This document shows, piece by piece, positions 18,125 through 26,369 of a DNA stretch of 64,000 bases. The stretch's first letter is position 1, and every line of letters begins with the position of its first letter. Where the stretch lies: contig NZ_JAHHDX010000093.1 in NCBI RefSeq assembly GCF_018619335.1, forward strand, positions 1 to 64,000. The letters run 5' to 3'. Below the pieces are notes generated by a model. It was not told the DNA's origin. It saw only the letters and a program-made list of their open reading frames with translations, and did no database searches. The translations under genes and the position numbers were made by a program. This stretch comes from Alteromonas sp. ALT199 (lineage in GTDB: Bacteria > Pseudomonadota > Gammaproteobacteria > Enterobacterales > Alteromonadaceae).

Positions 18125-18757
18125 ATGAAAAAGTTTGCAGTAATGTTTGTCATGGCAATGCTTTTGCCATTAACAGCGTGTGCCCAAGAGCCAGCGTCTA
18201 AATGGAAAGAAGGCACGCACTATAAAGTGCTTGATAAAGAAGCCACAGATAAACCAGTAATTACTGAGTACTTCTCATTTTGGTGCCCACATTGCTTCCA
18301 ATTTGAGCCAATCGTTGCACAAATTAAAGAAAAGAAAAGCGACGGCACTAAGTTCAATAAAGTACACGTAAACTTTATGCGCTTTACCGGCCCAGAAGTA
18401 CAAGACGATGCCACCAAAGCCATGCTTATTGCACGCGCATTGAAGCAAGAAGATGCTATGAATGGTGCTATCTTTAACTACATTCATAAGCAGCGTGCGT
18501 CTATCACAGGGCTGAAAGACCTTCGCAACATCTTTGTTGTTAACGGCGTAGACGGCGCAGAGTTTGACAAAATGGCTAAGAGCTTTGGCGTTAACAGCAT
18601 GGTGCGCAAAAACCAACAGCAAATTGATGAGTACCGTGAACACCTAACAGGTGTGCCTAGCTTTATTATCAACGGTAAATATCAGCCAACGTTCACCTCT
18701 GATATGACGTTTGATGACATCGCCGACCTTATCGTGTGGTTATCAGAACAGAAGTAA
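18125..18757 (+). CDS. dsbA: Thiol:disulfide interchange protein DsbA, with lipobox
   Basis: 210 aa periplasmic disulfide oxidase of the thioredoxin fold. The active site is CPHC (residues 54-57, in FSFWCPHCFQF), the same dipeptide as E. coli DsbA. The cis-Pro loop is TGVPSFIING. The signal sequence ends LPLTAC with Cys19, which fits the lipobox (L-T-A-C), so this DsbA may be a lipoprotein rather than soluble, as known for Neisseria DsbA. AGGAT lies upstream of the ATG. It is a single gene with its own terminator. The position after srkA recalls the E. coli yihE-dsbA order. Confidence 0.93.
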   Translation: MKKFAVMFVMAMLLPLTACAQEPASKWKEGTHYKVLDKEATDKPVITEYFSFWCPHCFQFEPIVAQIKEKKSDGTKFNKVHVNFMRFTGPEVQDDATKAMLIARALKQEDAMNGAIFNYIHKQRASITGLKDLRNIFVVNGVDGAEFDKMAKSFGVNSMVRKNQQQIDEYREHLTGVPSFIINGKYQPTFTSDMTFDDIADLIVWLSEQK

Positions 18758-18804
18758 TTACCGCTTTTTAGCAACTACGCTTCACATCATACCCTTAATA
18801 ATTG

Positions 18805-18829
18805 AATGGGCGCTAAGGCGCCCATTTTT
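18805..18829 (+). terminator. Intrinsic terminator after dsbA
   Basis: 9-bp stem AATGGGCGC / GCGCCCATT with 4-nt loop TAAG (18805-18826), followed by TTT. It lies 48 nt after the dsbA stop and just before the ribosome binding site (TAGGAG, 18835-18840) of the HD hydrolase gene. Confidence 0.75.
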
Positions 18830-18849
18830 ACACCTAGGAGCCTTTTAAC

Positions 18850-19440
18850 ATGCATGCTGTTAGTGATTTTGCCGATTTCATCTGTGAACTCGATCAACTC
18901 AAAGCGGTTAAGCGTCAGATTACGCTTCCAAGTGATGACTATCGACAAGAAAACTCCGCAGAGCACAGCTGGCATGTCGCATTAATGGCAAACATGTTAA
19001 GCGAATATGCGGCCAAGCCAATTGATATAACGCGAGTTATTCGCATGATCCTTATTCACGATATTGTGGAGATAGACGCTGGCGACATGTTTGCGTTTAA
19101 TGAGCAAGCCGATCATGATGCACAAGCTGAGAAAGAACTTGCGGCCGCTAAGCGCATTTTTGGTTTATTGCCACGTCCACTCGATAGCGAACTGCTCAAT
19201 TTATGGCTTGAGTTTGAAGCTGCAGAAACCGCTGATGCTGAATTTGCGAAAGCTATGGACCGAGTACTTCCTGTATTTCAAAATATGAAAGACGATGGAG
19301 GAAGTTGGAAGCGTCACGGTATTACAAGAGAGAAAATTGAAGCGCGAAATGCCCATTTGAAATCTTGTGCACCGGCACTGTGGGACTATGTTATGCAGCA
19401 GCTAGATACTGCCGTTGAAAAAGGCTGGCTAAGTCAGTAA
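18850..19440 (+). CDS. HD-domain hydrolase (YfbR/HDDC2-like)
   Basis: 196 aa metal-dependent HD-superfamily protein. Metal ligands are visible as His in AEHSWHV (about residue 40), the HD pair in ILIHDIVEIDAGD (about 68-69) and the distal Asp in AMDRVLPV (about 138). The size and motif layout match the HDDC2/YfbR group, whose studied members are 5'-deoxynucleotidases. The ATG follows TAGGAG by 9 nt. It is convergent with the porin gene. The substrate is inferred from family only. Confidence 0.85.
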   Translation: MHAVSDFADFICELDQLKAVKRQITLPSDDYRQENSAEHSWHVALMANMLSEYAAKPIDITRVIRMILIHDIVEIDAGDMFAFNEQADHDAQAEKELAAAKRIFGLLPRPLDSELLNLWLEFEAAETADAEFAKAMDRVLPVFQNMKDDGGSWKRHGITREKIEARNAHLKSCAPALWDYVMQQLDTAVEKGWLSQ

Positions 19441-19510
19441 CGACTTAGCCAACCCAAGCTTGGTGTAGCTATACCACTATGCTGTATCTATAAGTAGATT
19501 CGCGCAGCAA

Positions 19511-20731
19511 TTAAAATCGTGTACCAACCCACATCCAAAAGCGGTTAGCATCTACTTTAATATCGCCTGCGTCGTAAGTACCGTACTTGATGCCGAAGTT
19601 GTACTTACCTGCAAACTTCTTGGTGTATTGAACATTGAATTCGCTACCTAAATCATCAACGCCATTGCTGCTGTCGTCAGCGCTGAAATCATGATAAGCC
19701 AAAAGCCACTTACCACCGGCTAAGCCACCAGAAAGTGAAAACTTAAGGTCTTGTAAGCCTTGCGCTGGTGTACCCAAAAACTGATCGGTCCAACCGTTGA
19801 ATTTATGCAGCGTAGCAAGGGGCGTCGCAAAACCGTACAAACCGTCATCAGAGCCTAATACCTCATAATCAACTTTTGCTGTTACGCCTGAGAAGGTGGC
19901 GGCTAAATACGCATTTAGGTAAGAGGCGTCAAAGTCAGTGGCTGTTTCTCCTGCGCCGGCTTCGCTCGATTGCGTAGCAAACTCAGCACCATAAGCCCAA
20001 TTTACGCTGTCACCTTTCATTTTTCCATCATAGCTTACGCCATACGTATCTAGCGCATTATCCGTATCATTATCTACTTCTAACAAATACGCGTAGGCCA
20101 CGAACTTACCGATTTTCGACTTATAAGTAGCGTGAAGGATATGATCTTTTGAATCTAAATCAGCGGCTTCTGCGAAAATTCGGTTGCGCTTGTACAAATA
20201 GCTATAGAAAAGCTCTAAGTTGTCGGTTGCCGCATATTTAGCGCTTACGGCATCAAAGGTCTGACGGTCCTGTCTCCAACCAACGTGACCAACGAATCTG
20301 TGGTCATCTAGTGTAATAACTTGGCGGCCTACTTTCGCAGTAAAGTTATCAGCTTTGTATTGAATGAAGGCTTGGTCTACTTCAGTGGTTTCAGGGTCCG
20401 CAATTACCGAATATTCACCCACGTTAAAACCAGTAGGCCCTACGGTAAACTCATCCTGCCCCATTACAATTCGGCTATCTTCAACCTCGGCGGTAAATGA
20501 AAAACCATTAACGCTCCCCGAGCTAAAGCCTAAACGGGTGCGCAAGGTCAGCGCGCTTGCATCTTCTAGTGCATTGTCTTGATCTACAGCCTCATAGCGC
20601 AAATTCAGATCAACCCATGCCTTGGAGTCGCTTAATGCGGTGTGAATATCAGCGGCCATCGCGCTGCTGCCCAATACTGCCATTACAGATGCAGCAAGCA
20701 TATTAATGCTTAGTTTTTTAAACGTGTTCAT
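19511..20731 (-). CDS. Outer-membrane porin (beta-barrel, alginate-export/porin-like)
   Basis: 406 aa. Signal peptide of 26 residues ending AMA. The mature part alternates short amphipathic strands and ends in WMWVGTRF with C-terminal Phe, the Bam-recognition signature of outer-membrane barrels. The fold resembles the alginate-export/OprD-size porins. It is the last gene on the nrtABC strand, 135 nt after nrtC, so an outer-membrane path for nitrate or another small anion is a reasonable inference. A hairpin in the gap (20828-20847) may set separate expression levels. Substrate specificity is not shown by sequence. Confidence 0.8.
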   Translation of the reverse strand: MNTFKKLSINMLAASVMAVLGSSAMAADIHTALSDSKAWVDLNLRYEAVDQDNALEDASALTLRTRLGFSSGSVNGFSFTAEVEDSRIVMGQDEFTVGPTGFNVGEYSVIADPETTEVDQAFIQYKADNFTAKVGRQVITLDDHRFVGHVGWRQDRQTFDAVSAKYAATDNLELFYSYLYKRNRIFAEAADLDSKDHILHATYKSKIGKFVAYAYLLEVDNDTDNALDTYGVSYDGKMKGDSVNWAYGAEFATQSSEAGAGETATDFDASYLNAYLAATFSGVTAKVDYEVLGSDDGLYGFATPLATLHKFNGWTDQFLGTPAQGLQDLKFSLSGGLAGGKWLLAYHDFSADDSSNGVDDLGSEFNVQYTKKFAGKYNFGIKYGTYDAGDIKVDANRFWMWVGTRF

Positions 20732-20827
20732 GCGTGTTCCCTATCGGTTTAAATTTAAATTTTTATTAGTCAGCACTTACCCAGCCAGCATCAAAACGCT
20801 GGTTGAAAAGTGAAAGTTATAGGTGGT

Positions 20828-20847
20828 GGGCGGTAAAACTACCGCCC
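20828..20847 (-). repeat. Hairpin between nrtC and the porin gene
   Basis: Perfect 8-bp stem GGGCGGTA / TACCGCCC with a 4-nt loop, just after the nrtC stop. No U-run follows on the minus strand, so it is more likely an mRNA-stability or processing element than a full terminator. Confidence 0.6.
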
Positions 20848-20866
20848 TTATCAGATGCCGATAGTG

Positions 20867-21742
20867 CTAGGCAGCATCTGATTTCTTAGTGTCTTTTTTT
20901 TCAGATGTCACCCCGCTGGGTTTTGATGATGTGTTGTTAGTACGTGAAGTAACGGTTTCAACCTTTTTCTGCTTATCATATAGGAAGGTTAATACCTCAT
21001 GTCGGTAGTGGTTGTACTGTTTGTTATCTGCAAGTGCTAATCTGTCTCGCGGACGAGGTAATTCAATATCTAAGATTTCGCCAATAGTGGCTGCAGGGCC
21101 ATTGTTCATCATTACAATGCGATCAGATAGCAACACGGCTTCATCCACATCATGGGTAATCATAATGACGGTATTACCTAAATCAGCATGAATTTCCATT
21201 AGCGAGTCTTGAAGGTGAGCACGGGTTAATGCGTCAAGCGCGCCGAATGGTTCGTCCATCAATAGCACTTTAGGTTCCATTGCCAATGCACGGGCAATAC
21301 CTACTCGTTGTTTCATCCCCCCGGAGATCTCACTTGGCAATTTGTCGAGTGCGTGAGTCATGTGTACAAGCTCTAAGTTGTGCATTATCCAATCGCGCAT
21401 TTCGCCTTTACTTTTGCCTCGCATGGTCGATTTCACGGCCAGCTCTACGTTTTTATACACCGTAAGCCAAGGCAATAAAGAGTGGTTTTGAAATACTACA
21501 GCACGTTCGGGGCCCGGTTGCTTCACTTCAGCACCATCTAATATTACGCCACCTGAAGTTGCCTGGTGTAGACCCGCGATGATATTAAGCACCGTTGATT
21601 TTCCGCAGCCAGAGTGCCCAATTAGTGATACGAATTCACCTTTGCTAATTTTAAGATTCACATCTTGAAGCGCAGTAAATGGCCCCTTCGGTGTTGGGAA
21701 GTCGATACCTACCTGCTCTAACTCTAAGTGTTTAGTGTGCAT
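20867..21742 (-). CDS. nrtC: Nitrate ABC transporter, ATP-binding protein
   Basis: 291 aa ABC ATPase of the NrtD/NasD/TauB/SsuB group. Walker A is GHSGCGKST (about residue 43), the signature ISGGMKQR, Walker B VLLMDEPFGALD and the switch His in MITHDVDEAV. It has the single ATPase domain of proteobacterial NasD-type proteins, without the substrate-binding-like C-terminal domain of cyanobacterial NrtC. The Ser/Thr/Lys-rich tail (about 255-291) is unusual. The ATG has GAGGAG 6 nt upstream. It lies 16 nt after nrtB. It powers uptake of nitrate/nitrite through NrtB. Confidence 0.93.
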   Translation of the reverse strand: MHTKHLELEQVGIDFPTPKGPFTALQDVNLKISKGEFVSLIGHSGCGKSTVLNIIAGLHQATSGGVILDGAEVKQPGPERAVVFQNHSLLPWLTVYKNVELAVKSTMRGKSKGEMRDWIMHNLELVHMTHALDKLPSEISGGMKQRVGIARALAMEPKVLLMDEPFGALDALTRAHLQDSLMEIHADLGNTVIMITHDVDEAVLLSDRIVMMNNGPAATIGEILDIELPRPRDRLALADNKQYNHYRHEVLTFLYDKQKKVETVTSRTNNTSSKPSGVTSEKKDTKKSDAA

Positions 21743-21758
21743 AAATTTCTCCTCAAGA

Positions 21759-22754
21759 TTAGCGTAATACGCTCGACTTATCCCAGCTTACCGCACGCTG
21801 AATTGATAACATTAAGCGGTCTAAAACGAAACCAATTGCCCCAATAGTAAGCACTGCCACCATAATCCGGGCTAAGGATTCTGAACTGCCGTTTTGAAAC
21901 TCATCCCAGACAAACTTTCCTAACCCTGGATTTTGAGCAAGCATTTCTGCTGCTATGAGTACCATCCAACCAATACCAAGCGACAACCGAAGCCCAGTGA
22001 AAATCATCGGAATTGAAGACGGCAGTACTATTTTCGTAAGGTGAGCAAAAGGCGTAAGACGCAACACCTTGCTCACGTTGATAAGATCTTTCTCAATATT
22101 TGACACCCCTACCGCGGTGTTAATTAACGTTGGCCATAAGCAGCAAAGCGAGACCGTAAAGGCAGAGGTAACAAATGACTTAGAAAACGCCGGGTCGTCA
22201 CTGACATAAAGTGCACTTACTACCATGGTGACCAGTGGTAACCACGCTAGCGGCGAAACAGGTTTGAATAATTGAATAAGCGGGTTTATCGCCGTGTAGG
22301 CTGATTTACTTAAACCACACAAAATACCCAATGGGACTGCGACTACTGATGCAATAAAGAACCCCACCATAACGGTATAAAGGCTGGTCCAAATCTGATC
22401 AAAGAAAGTGGGCGCACCGGTAAAGTCTCTTACCTTCGGTTCATAAGTAGGATCCTGTGCCATGCGTGCGGCATTTCGTGCTTCTTGTCGCTGATAAAAC
22501 GCATCTGCCTTTTCACGCTGAGCAATATGCTCATCAACTAAGGTACCTGCTTGTTCGAAAACATGTGCAGGGCCAGGAAATTGCCCTAATGACGTATCGA
22601 TACTTTTTGCAACGCCATTCCAAATAGCCAAAAACATCAGCAAGCCGATTACGGGCAGCAACAACACGGGCATGGATTGATATAAACGACTCAACACAGA
22701 GTTGGCGTTTGACGGCGACGATGGAAGGCGAAGAATGGTTGTCATCTTGCTCAT
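21759..22754 (-). CDS. nrtB: Nitrate ABC transporter, permease
   Basis: 331 aa inner-membrane permease. Hydrophobic segments occur near the N-terminus and through the C-terminal two thirds. The EAA-loop region reads NVSKVLRLTPFAHLTKIVLPSSIPMIFTGLRLSLGIGWMVL. A hydrophilic periplasmic insert (about residues 70-120, rich in Ala/Arg) is typical of NrtB. The frame is open to 22805, but AGGAG lies 6 nt before the ATG at 22754 (MSKMTTILRLP), so that start is preferred. Part of nrtABC. Confidence 0.93.
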   Translation of the reverse strand: MSKMTTILRLPSSPSNANSVLSRLYQSMPVLLLPVIGLLMFLAIWNGVAKSIDTSLGQFPGPAHVFEQAGTLVDEHIAQREKADAFYQRQEARNAARMAQDPTYEPKVRDFTGAPTFFDQIWTSLYTVMVGFFIASVVAVPLGILCGLSKSAYTAINPLIQLFKPVSPLAWLPLVTMVVSALYVSDDPAFSKSFVTSAFTVSLCCLWPTLINTAVGVSNIEKDLINVSKVLRLTPFAHLTKIVLPSSIPMIFTGLRLSLGIGWMVLIAAEMLAQNPGLGKFVWDEFQNGSSESLARIMVAVLTIGAIGFVLDRLMLSIQRAVSWDKSSVLR

Positions 22755-22843
22755 TGCTTGCTCCTGACTCTTGATGTGCGCAAATGCGCTGTGTGAGTGC
22801 CCCACCTTCGCAAAAGCGACGACGGGGCTATTGTACGAGACAC

Positions 22844-24253
22844 TTAAAGTACAGTGTCACCCTTGAGACCAATATCAAATCGCTCTAAGTAAGCGTTTGG
22901 CTTGCTTCCATCGAACGTTACGCCATCAATAAACTCGCTCTGAGGCGGCTTATAACCTGTTTCCGTTCCAAACTCAGGGAAATCAGAAGCCTTTGCTTTA
23001 CCCTCAGCGATCAGCGCTTTAGCGGCCTGAGCATAAACTTCTGGCTTGTAGACTTTTTTGGCCGTTTCTTTGTACCAATCGTCAGACTTTGCTTCTGAAA
23101 TTTGGCCCCAGCGGCGCATTTGTGTGAGGTACCAAATCGCATCACTGTAGTATGGGTAAGTAGCGTTGTAGCGGAAGAATACATTGAAGTCTGGCACGTC
23201 ACGCTTGTCGCCTTTTTCGTATTCGAAGGTGCCCGTCATGCTGTTAGCCAATACGTCTTCGTCAGCGCCTACATAGGTGCTTTTAGCAAGAATTTTCACT
23301 GCTTCAGGACGGTTAGCGTTGTCGTTTTCATCCAACCACATTGCTGCACGAATTAAGGCTTTTACCACGCGTATGTGAGTATTTGGATACTTGTCAGCCC
23401 AACCTTGGCTTACGCCAAACACCTTTTCAGGGTTGTTTTTCCAGATCTCATAATCGGTAATTACAGGTACGCCAATGCCCTTAAATACCGCTTGCTGGTT
23501 CCATGGCTCACCTACGCAGTAGCCATAAATAGTGCCCGCTTCCATTGTGGCCGGCATTTGTGGTGGTGGCGTTACAGACAATAGCGCTTGTGCATCGATT
23601 TGACCTGCGGTATCACCTTTGTGAGGTGCGTAATAACCTGGGTGAATGCCACCTGCTGCTAGCCAATAACGCAGCTCATAGTTGTGAGTAGAAACAGGAA
23701 ATACCATACCCATATTGAAAGGTTTTCCAGCGTTGCGGTATTCATCAACGACTGGCTTAAGATAATCAGCTTTGATTGGGTGTACAGGCTTGCCATCTTC
23801 CTGTGGAATGTGGGCCTTCATTTTTTCCCAAATCTCATTTGATACAGTAATACCATTGCCGTTTAGGTCCATGCTAAACGCAGTCACTACATGAGATTCC
23901 GTACCAAAGCCAATGGTTGCGCCAAGTGGCTGACCTGCAAGCATATGAGCGCCATCTAGCTGGCCATCAATAACCCGGTCTAGCAGCACTTTCCAATTAG
24001 CTTGTGCTTCTAGTGTGACGTACAGCCCTTCATCTTCAAAAAAGCCTTTTTCATACGCCACAGCGAGCGGCGCCATATCTGTCAGTTTAATAAAACCAAA
24101 CTTCAGTTCTTCTTTCTCTGGCCATCCTACTGCAGGCGCTTGTGCTGAAACAGATGTTGAAAATGTTGCTACAGAGACGACAAGTGCAGCACAGACGCTT
24201 GCGCCCACCGTTCTAAAGCGTTCTAGTAATGATGTTGCCTTTAACCCAGTCAT
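22844..24253 (-). CDS. nrtA: Nitrate ABC transporter, substrate-binding protein
   Basis: 469 aa periplasmic binding protein of the NrtA/CmpA family. Signal peptide of about 38 residues ends SVSAQA with no lipobox, so it is soluble periplasmic, unlike lipidated cyanobacterial NrtA. Landmarks include [28 protein letters not shown], the ligand-pocket [13 protein letters not shown] and [14 protein letters not shown] is 6 nt before the ATG. It is first of the nrtABC-porin operon, preceded by a long leader with an ANTAR-type hairpin and an intrinsic terminator. Nitrate is inferred from the neighbouring nasA/nir genes. Confidence 0.94.
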   Translation of the reverse strand: MTGLKATSLLERFRTVGASVCAALVVSVATFSTSVSAQAPAVGWPEKEELKFGFIKLTDMAPLAVAYEKGFFEDEGLYVTLEAQANWKVLLDRVIDGQLDGAHMLAGQPLGATIGFGTESHVVTAFSMDLNGNGITVSNEIWEKMKAHIPQEDGKPVHPIKADYLKPVVDEYRNAGKPFNMGMVFPVSTHNYELRYWLAAGGIHPGYYAPHKGDTAGQIDAQALLSVTPPPQMPATMEAGTIYGYCVGEPWNQQAVFKGIGVPVITDYEIWKNNPEKVFGVSQGWADKYPNTHIRVVKALIRAAMWLDENDNANRPEAVKILAKSTYVGADEDVLANSMTGTFEYEKGDKRDVPDFNVFFRYNATYPYYSDAIWYLTQMRRWGQISEAKSDDWYKETAKKVYKPEVYAQAAKALIAEGKAKASDFPEFGTETGYKPPQSEFIDGVTFDGSKPNAYLERFDIGLKGDTVL

Positions 24254-24270
24254 ACGTATTCCTCGTAGCC

Positions 24271-24318
24271 AAAAAAAAACCCACCAGCTAAAGACATTTG
24301 ACTGTCTAGCATGGTGGG
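24271..24318 (-). terminator. Leader terminator (attenuator) of nrtA
   Basis: On the minus strand CCCACCA pairs with TGGTGGG, extended by GCTA/TAGC and GACA/TGTC around a short loop, followed by nine T residues (24279-24271). It ends only 18 nt before the nrtA start codon, between promoter and gene, so it must be bypassed for expression. Its 5' arm overlaps the ANTAR hairpin. Confidence 0.88.
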
Positions 24319-24328
24319 CTTCGTTGCC
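24317..24328 (-). promoter_or_regulatory. ANTAR-target hairpin (P2-like) in nrtA leader
   Basis: GGC-AACGAA-GCC: a 3-bp stem, extendable by neighbours, with hexaloop AACGAA, which has the A1 and G4 bases conserved in ANTAR-binding hairpins. The stem shares its 3' GCC with the terminator's 5' arm, so the two structures are mutually exclusive. The same 12 bases occur in the nirB leader. A second hairpin directly upstream (24330-24356) is the candidate P1, though its loop does not match the A1/G4 rule cleanly. Confidence 0.75.
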
Positions 24329-24608
24329 GTGTTAGTAACATCGGAGTAATTACTAACGCATCAAGTTGTTATTGGTAAGTCAGGAATTCCCGCTCACACA
24401 CCTCATCTTAAAGGGAGGTTATATAAAAGCTTTAGCTTAATAAAACCATCTTTTTTATTGTTATTATCATTTGCCATAAATGCTGGAGAAGATGGAGCTT
24501 CCCTACTGCTCTCCACTGATTCCCAATAATTTTTCTTATTCACACTATGGAAAATGTTGTGCTTTACACGATGCCTTGTACGACATCGTTGTTTTGCACG
24601 TAGTAGTT

Positions 24609-24624
24609 AGCAGTCATTGTGCCA
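24609..24624 (-). promoter_or_regulatory. Sigma-54-like promoter of nrtABC
   Basis: Minus-strand TGGCACAATGACTGCT has the exact GG-N10-GC core and closely matches TGGCACG-N4-TTGCW. The transcription start would be near 24598, giving a leader of about 345 nt. Confidence 0.65.
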
Positions 24625-24698
24625 AAAATTTAAATATATGATTAATAAGAAAATACCAGAAAAAAAGGCGTGTACTTGGAACATAAAGAAAGGTTTAG

Positions 24699-24734
24699 CG
24701 CACCAAAACGGGGGAGGTGTTCAACCATGGTGCG
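24699..24734. promoter_or_regulatory. Two NtrC-like sites upstream of nrtABC
   Basis: 24699-24715 has the left half CGCACC with a weak right half, and 24718-24734 ends in TGGTGCG with a weak left half, judged against TGCACC-N4-TGGTGCA. They sit 75-110 bp upstream of the -24 element, the usual enhancer distance. Each site is a half-match only. Confidence 0.45.
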
Positions 24735-24806
24735 AGTTAACAGGCACCACGAATGAACAAATTAAAATGCATAAGTGCGTTTGAAACGATTGATAGATGC
24801 CCTGCT

Positions 24807-26123
24807 CTAAAGGCGCTTAGTGAACTGTCCGATGGCGTTCACAACCTCGTTTGCGCCACTTTGAATCTCTCCCATCGCATTACCAGACTGCGTTGAATAT
24901 TCTAACGCTTCGCGGGCTTTTTCCTGCCCTGCTTCAATAAGCTGAACGGCATTTTCAGTAAGTTTTCTGTTCTCTACTACAACGTTTACTATCTCTTCCG
25001 TAGCGCTACTTGTCCGTGAAGCCAATTGTCTTACTTCATCAGCCACTACAGCAAACCCTCTACCCTGATCTCCTGCGCGCGCAGCCTCTATCGCGGCATT
25101 CAGGGCAAGCAAATTGGTTTGATCAGCAATACCACTAATACTTTTAACCAAATCAGCAACTTTTTGAGATTGCTCATCGAGGTCTTTAATGCCTTCGCTC
25201 GCACTACCCATTTGTGCAGTAAGTTCGTTCATAGCCTTTACTGTTGCATTAAGCACTTCGTTACCTGTACGTGCCTGTTCCCCCGTCTCTTGCGATATAT
25301 TAAACGCCACGTTTGCCGCTTCAGAAATAGCAAATTCACGCTGCATTTGCTCAGTGATGACAGTGGCAAACTTAACGACTTTATAAAGGTTTCCGTCTTC
25401 ATTTCTAATTGGGTTATACGACGCTTCCAACCAGACTTCGTTGCCCCTACTATCTACTCGCTTGAACCTACCTGACTCTAATTTCCCTTCAGCTAAATCT
25501 CGCCAGAACTTTTTATATTCTTCTGAATTAGCTTCTTGTTCGGTACAAAACATTCTATGGTGCTTACCTTCTATCTGGTCTATGGAGTACCCCATACCTT
25601 TAAGAAAGTTGTCATTTGCTTTTATTATCGTTCCATCTAAATTAAATTCTATGACAGCAGATGATCGCTGAAGCGCAGCAATCATATCGCGAAGTTCGTT
25701 ACTATGAGTAATGTTCCGCGTTTGTTCGGCCATGTAGAAGGCGATAAATTTCACATTCCCATTAGCATCATCAACGGGCTGTACAATACCTCGCACCCAC
25801 ATTTCTTGGCCTTTTGCATCCATAAAGCTGACAGCACCGTGCCAATGGCGATGCGTTTTAATCGCACCTAGCATATCTTGCGTTGCAGGTTTTCTGAGTG
25901 CATTTTGGCTCATCATCCTCTCAAGAGACTTTCCCTCTAATTCACCTATTGAGTAGCCAGTAGCCTGAGAACACAAGTCGTTAATAGCATGAACCCTACC
26001 GTCAGGGTTCATGTGTATATAAAGCATCTCTTCACGAAGCTCTTCTTGAACCGTGTGATATGCCTCAATTTCCTTTTGCAAACGTGAGTTTTCAGCTATC
26101 AACTCTTTATTTTTGAAAAACAT
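24807..26123 (-). CDS. Soluble PAS-PAS methyl-accepting chemotaxis protein
   Basis: 438 aa with no membrane helix. An N-terminal coiled-coil (about 5-30) is followed by two PAS domains (about 25-135 and 145-260), each with a PAC-like end, then a compact MCP signalling domain (about 270-438) containing the conserved hairpin tip [22 protein letters not shown]. This is the Aer-2/McpB-like cytoplasmic chemoreceptor type; PAS ligands could be heme, FAD or none. There is no HAMP domain and no C-terminal pentapeptide tether. Start at ATG 26123, because CAGGAG lies 6 nt upstream and the longer frame begins with TTG. It sits between the nrt and nir/nas operons. Confidence 0.9.
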   Translation of the reverse strand: MFFKNKELIAENSRLQKEIEAYHTVQEELREEMLYIHMNPDGRVHAINDLCSQATGYSIGELEGKSLERMMSQNALRKPATQDMLGAIKTHRHWHGAVSFMDAKGQEMWVRGIVQPVDDANGNVKFIAFYMAEQTRNITHSNELRDMIAALQRSSAVIEFNLDGTIIKANDNFLKGMGYSIDQIEGKHHRMFCTEQEANSEEYKKFWRDLAEGKLESGRFKRVDSRGNEVWLEASYNPIRNEDGNLYKVVKFATVITEQMQREFAISEAANVAFNISQETGEQARTGNEVLNATVKAMNELTAQMGSASEGIKDLDEQSQKVADLVKSISGIADQTNLLALNAAIEAARAGDQGRGFAVVADEVRQLASRTSSATEEIVNVVVENRKLTENAVQLIEAGQEKAREALEYSTQSGNAMGEIQSGANEVVNAIGQFTKRL

Positions 26124-26290
26124 TCTCTGCTCCTGATGAACCAAGCTTTGCTCATTCTTCAGCTAGTAAGCTTTCGACGATGCAGCCCACAACAAAAAGG
26201 CTTTGCTGCTTCACTCGTGATTACGGTTATGTCTGAAACGATAAGCTAATTTTTTTTGGTTTTGATTAAAGATAGCAGAGGAATTGAAGT

Positions 26291-26317
26291 TTATACCAAT
26301 CCGCATAGATAATTGCC
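26291..26317. repeat. Dispersed intergenic repeat, copy A
   Basis: A 27-bp sequence sharing 23 positions with 52276-52302; the common core is ATACC-R-TCCGCATAGAT. It lies just past the 3' end of ybiB. A shorter relative (TAATACCGATTCTGCGG) is at 38621-38637. Such ATACCAATCCGCAT-like repeats are familiar in intergenic DNA of marine gammaproteobacteria. Confidence 0.55.
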
Positions 26318-26369
26318 CACTCAGAAGGCGCTGGCAAGTTACCTAGCGAAGCGTGGGAATGCAGGAAGG

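Larger units (their letters stand above)
24254..24806. other. 553-bp control region of the nrt operon
   Basis: No gene. Moving upstream from nrtA it holds the leader terminator and ANTAR hairpin, further leader hairpins (for example arms GTTAGTAA and TTACTAAC near 24330-24356), a sigma-54-like promoter and two NtrC-like sites. These are listed separately. The MCP gene ends at the far side. Confidence 0.7.

Noticed and set aside
26145-26290. Possible sigma-28 promoter of the chemoreceptor gene
   Set aside because: Only a partial GATAA-like element with no matching -35 at the right distance was found.
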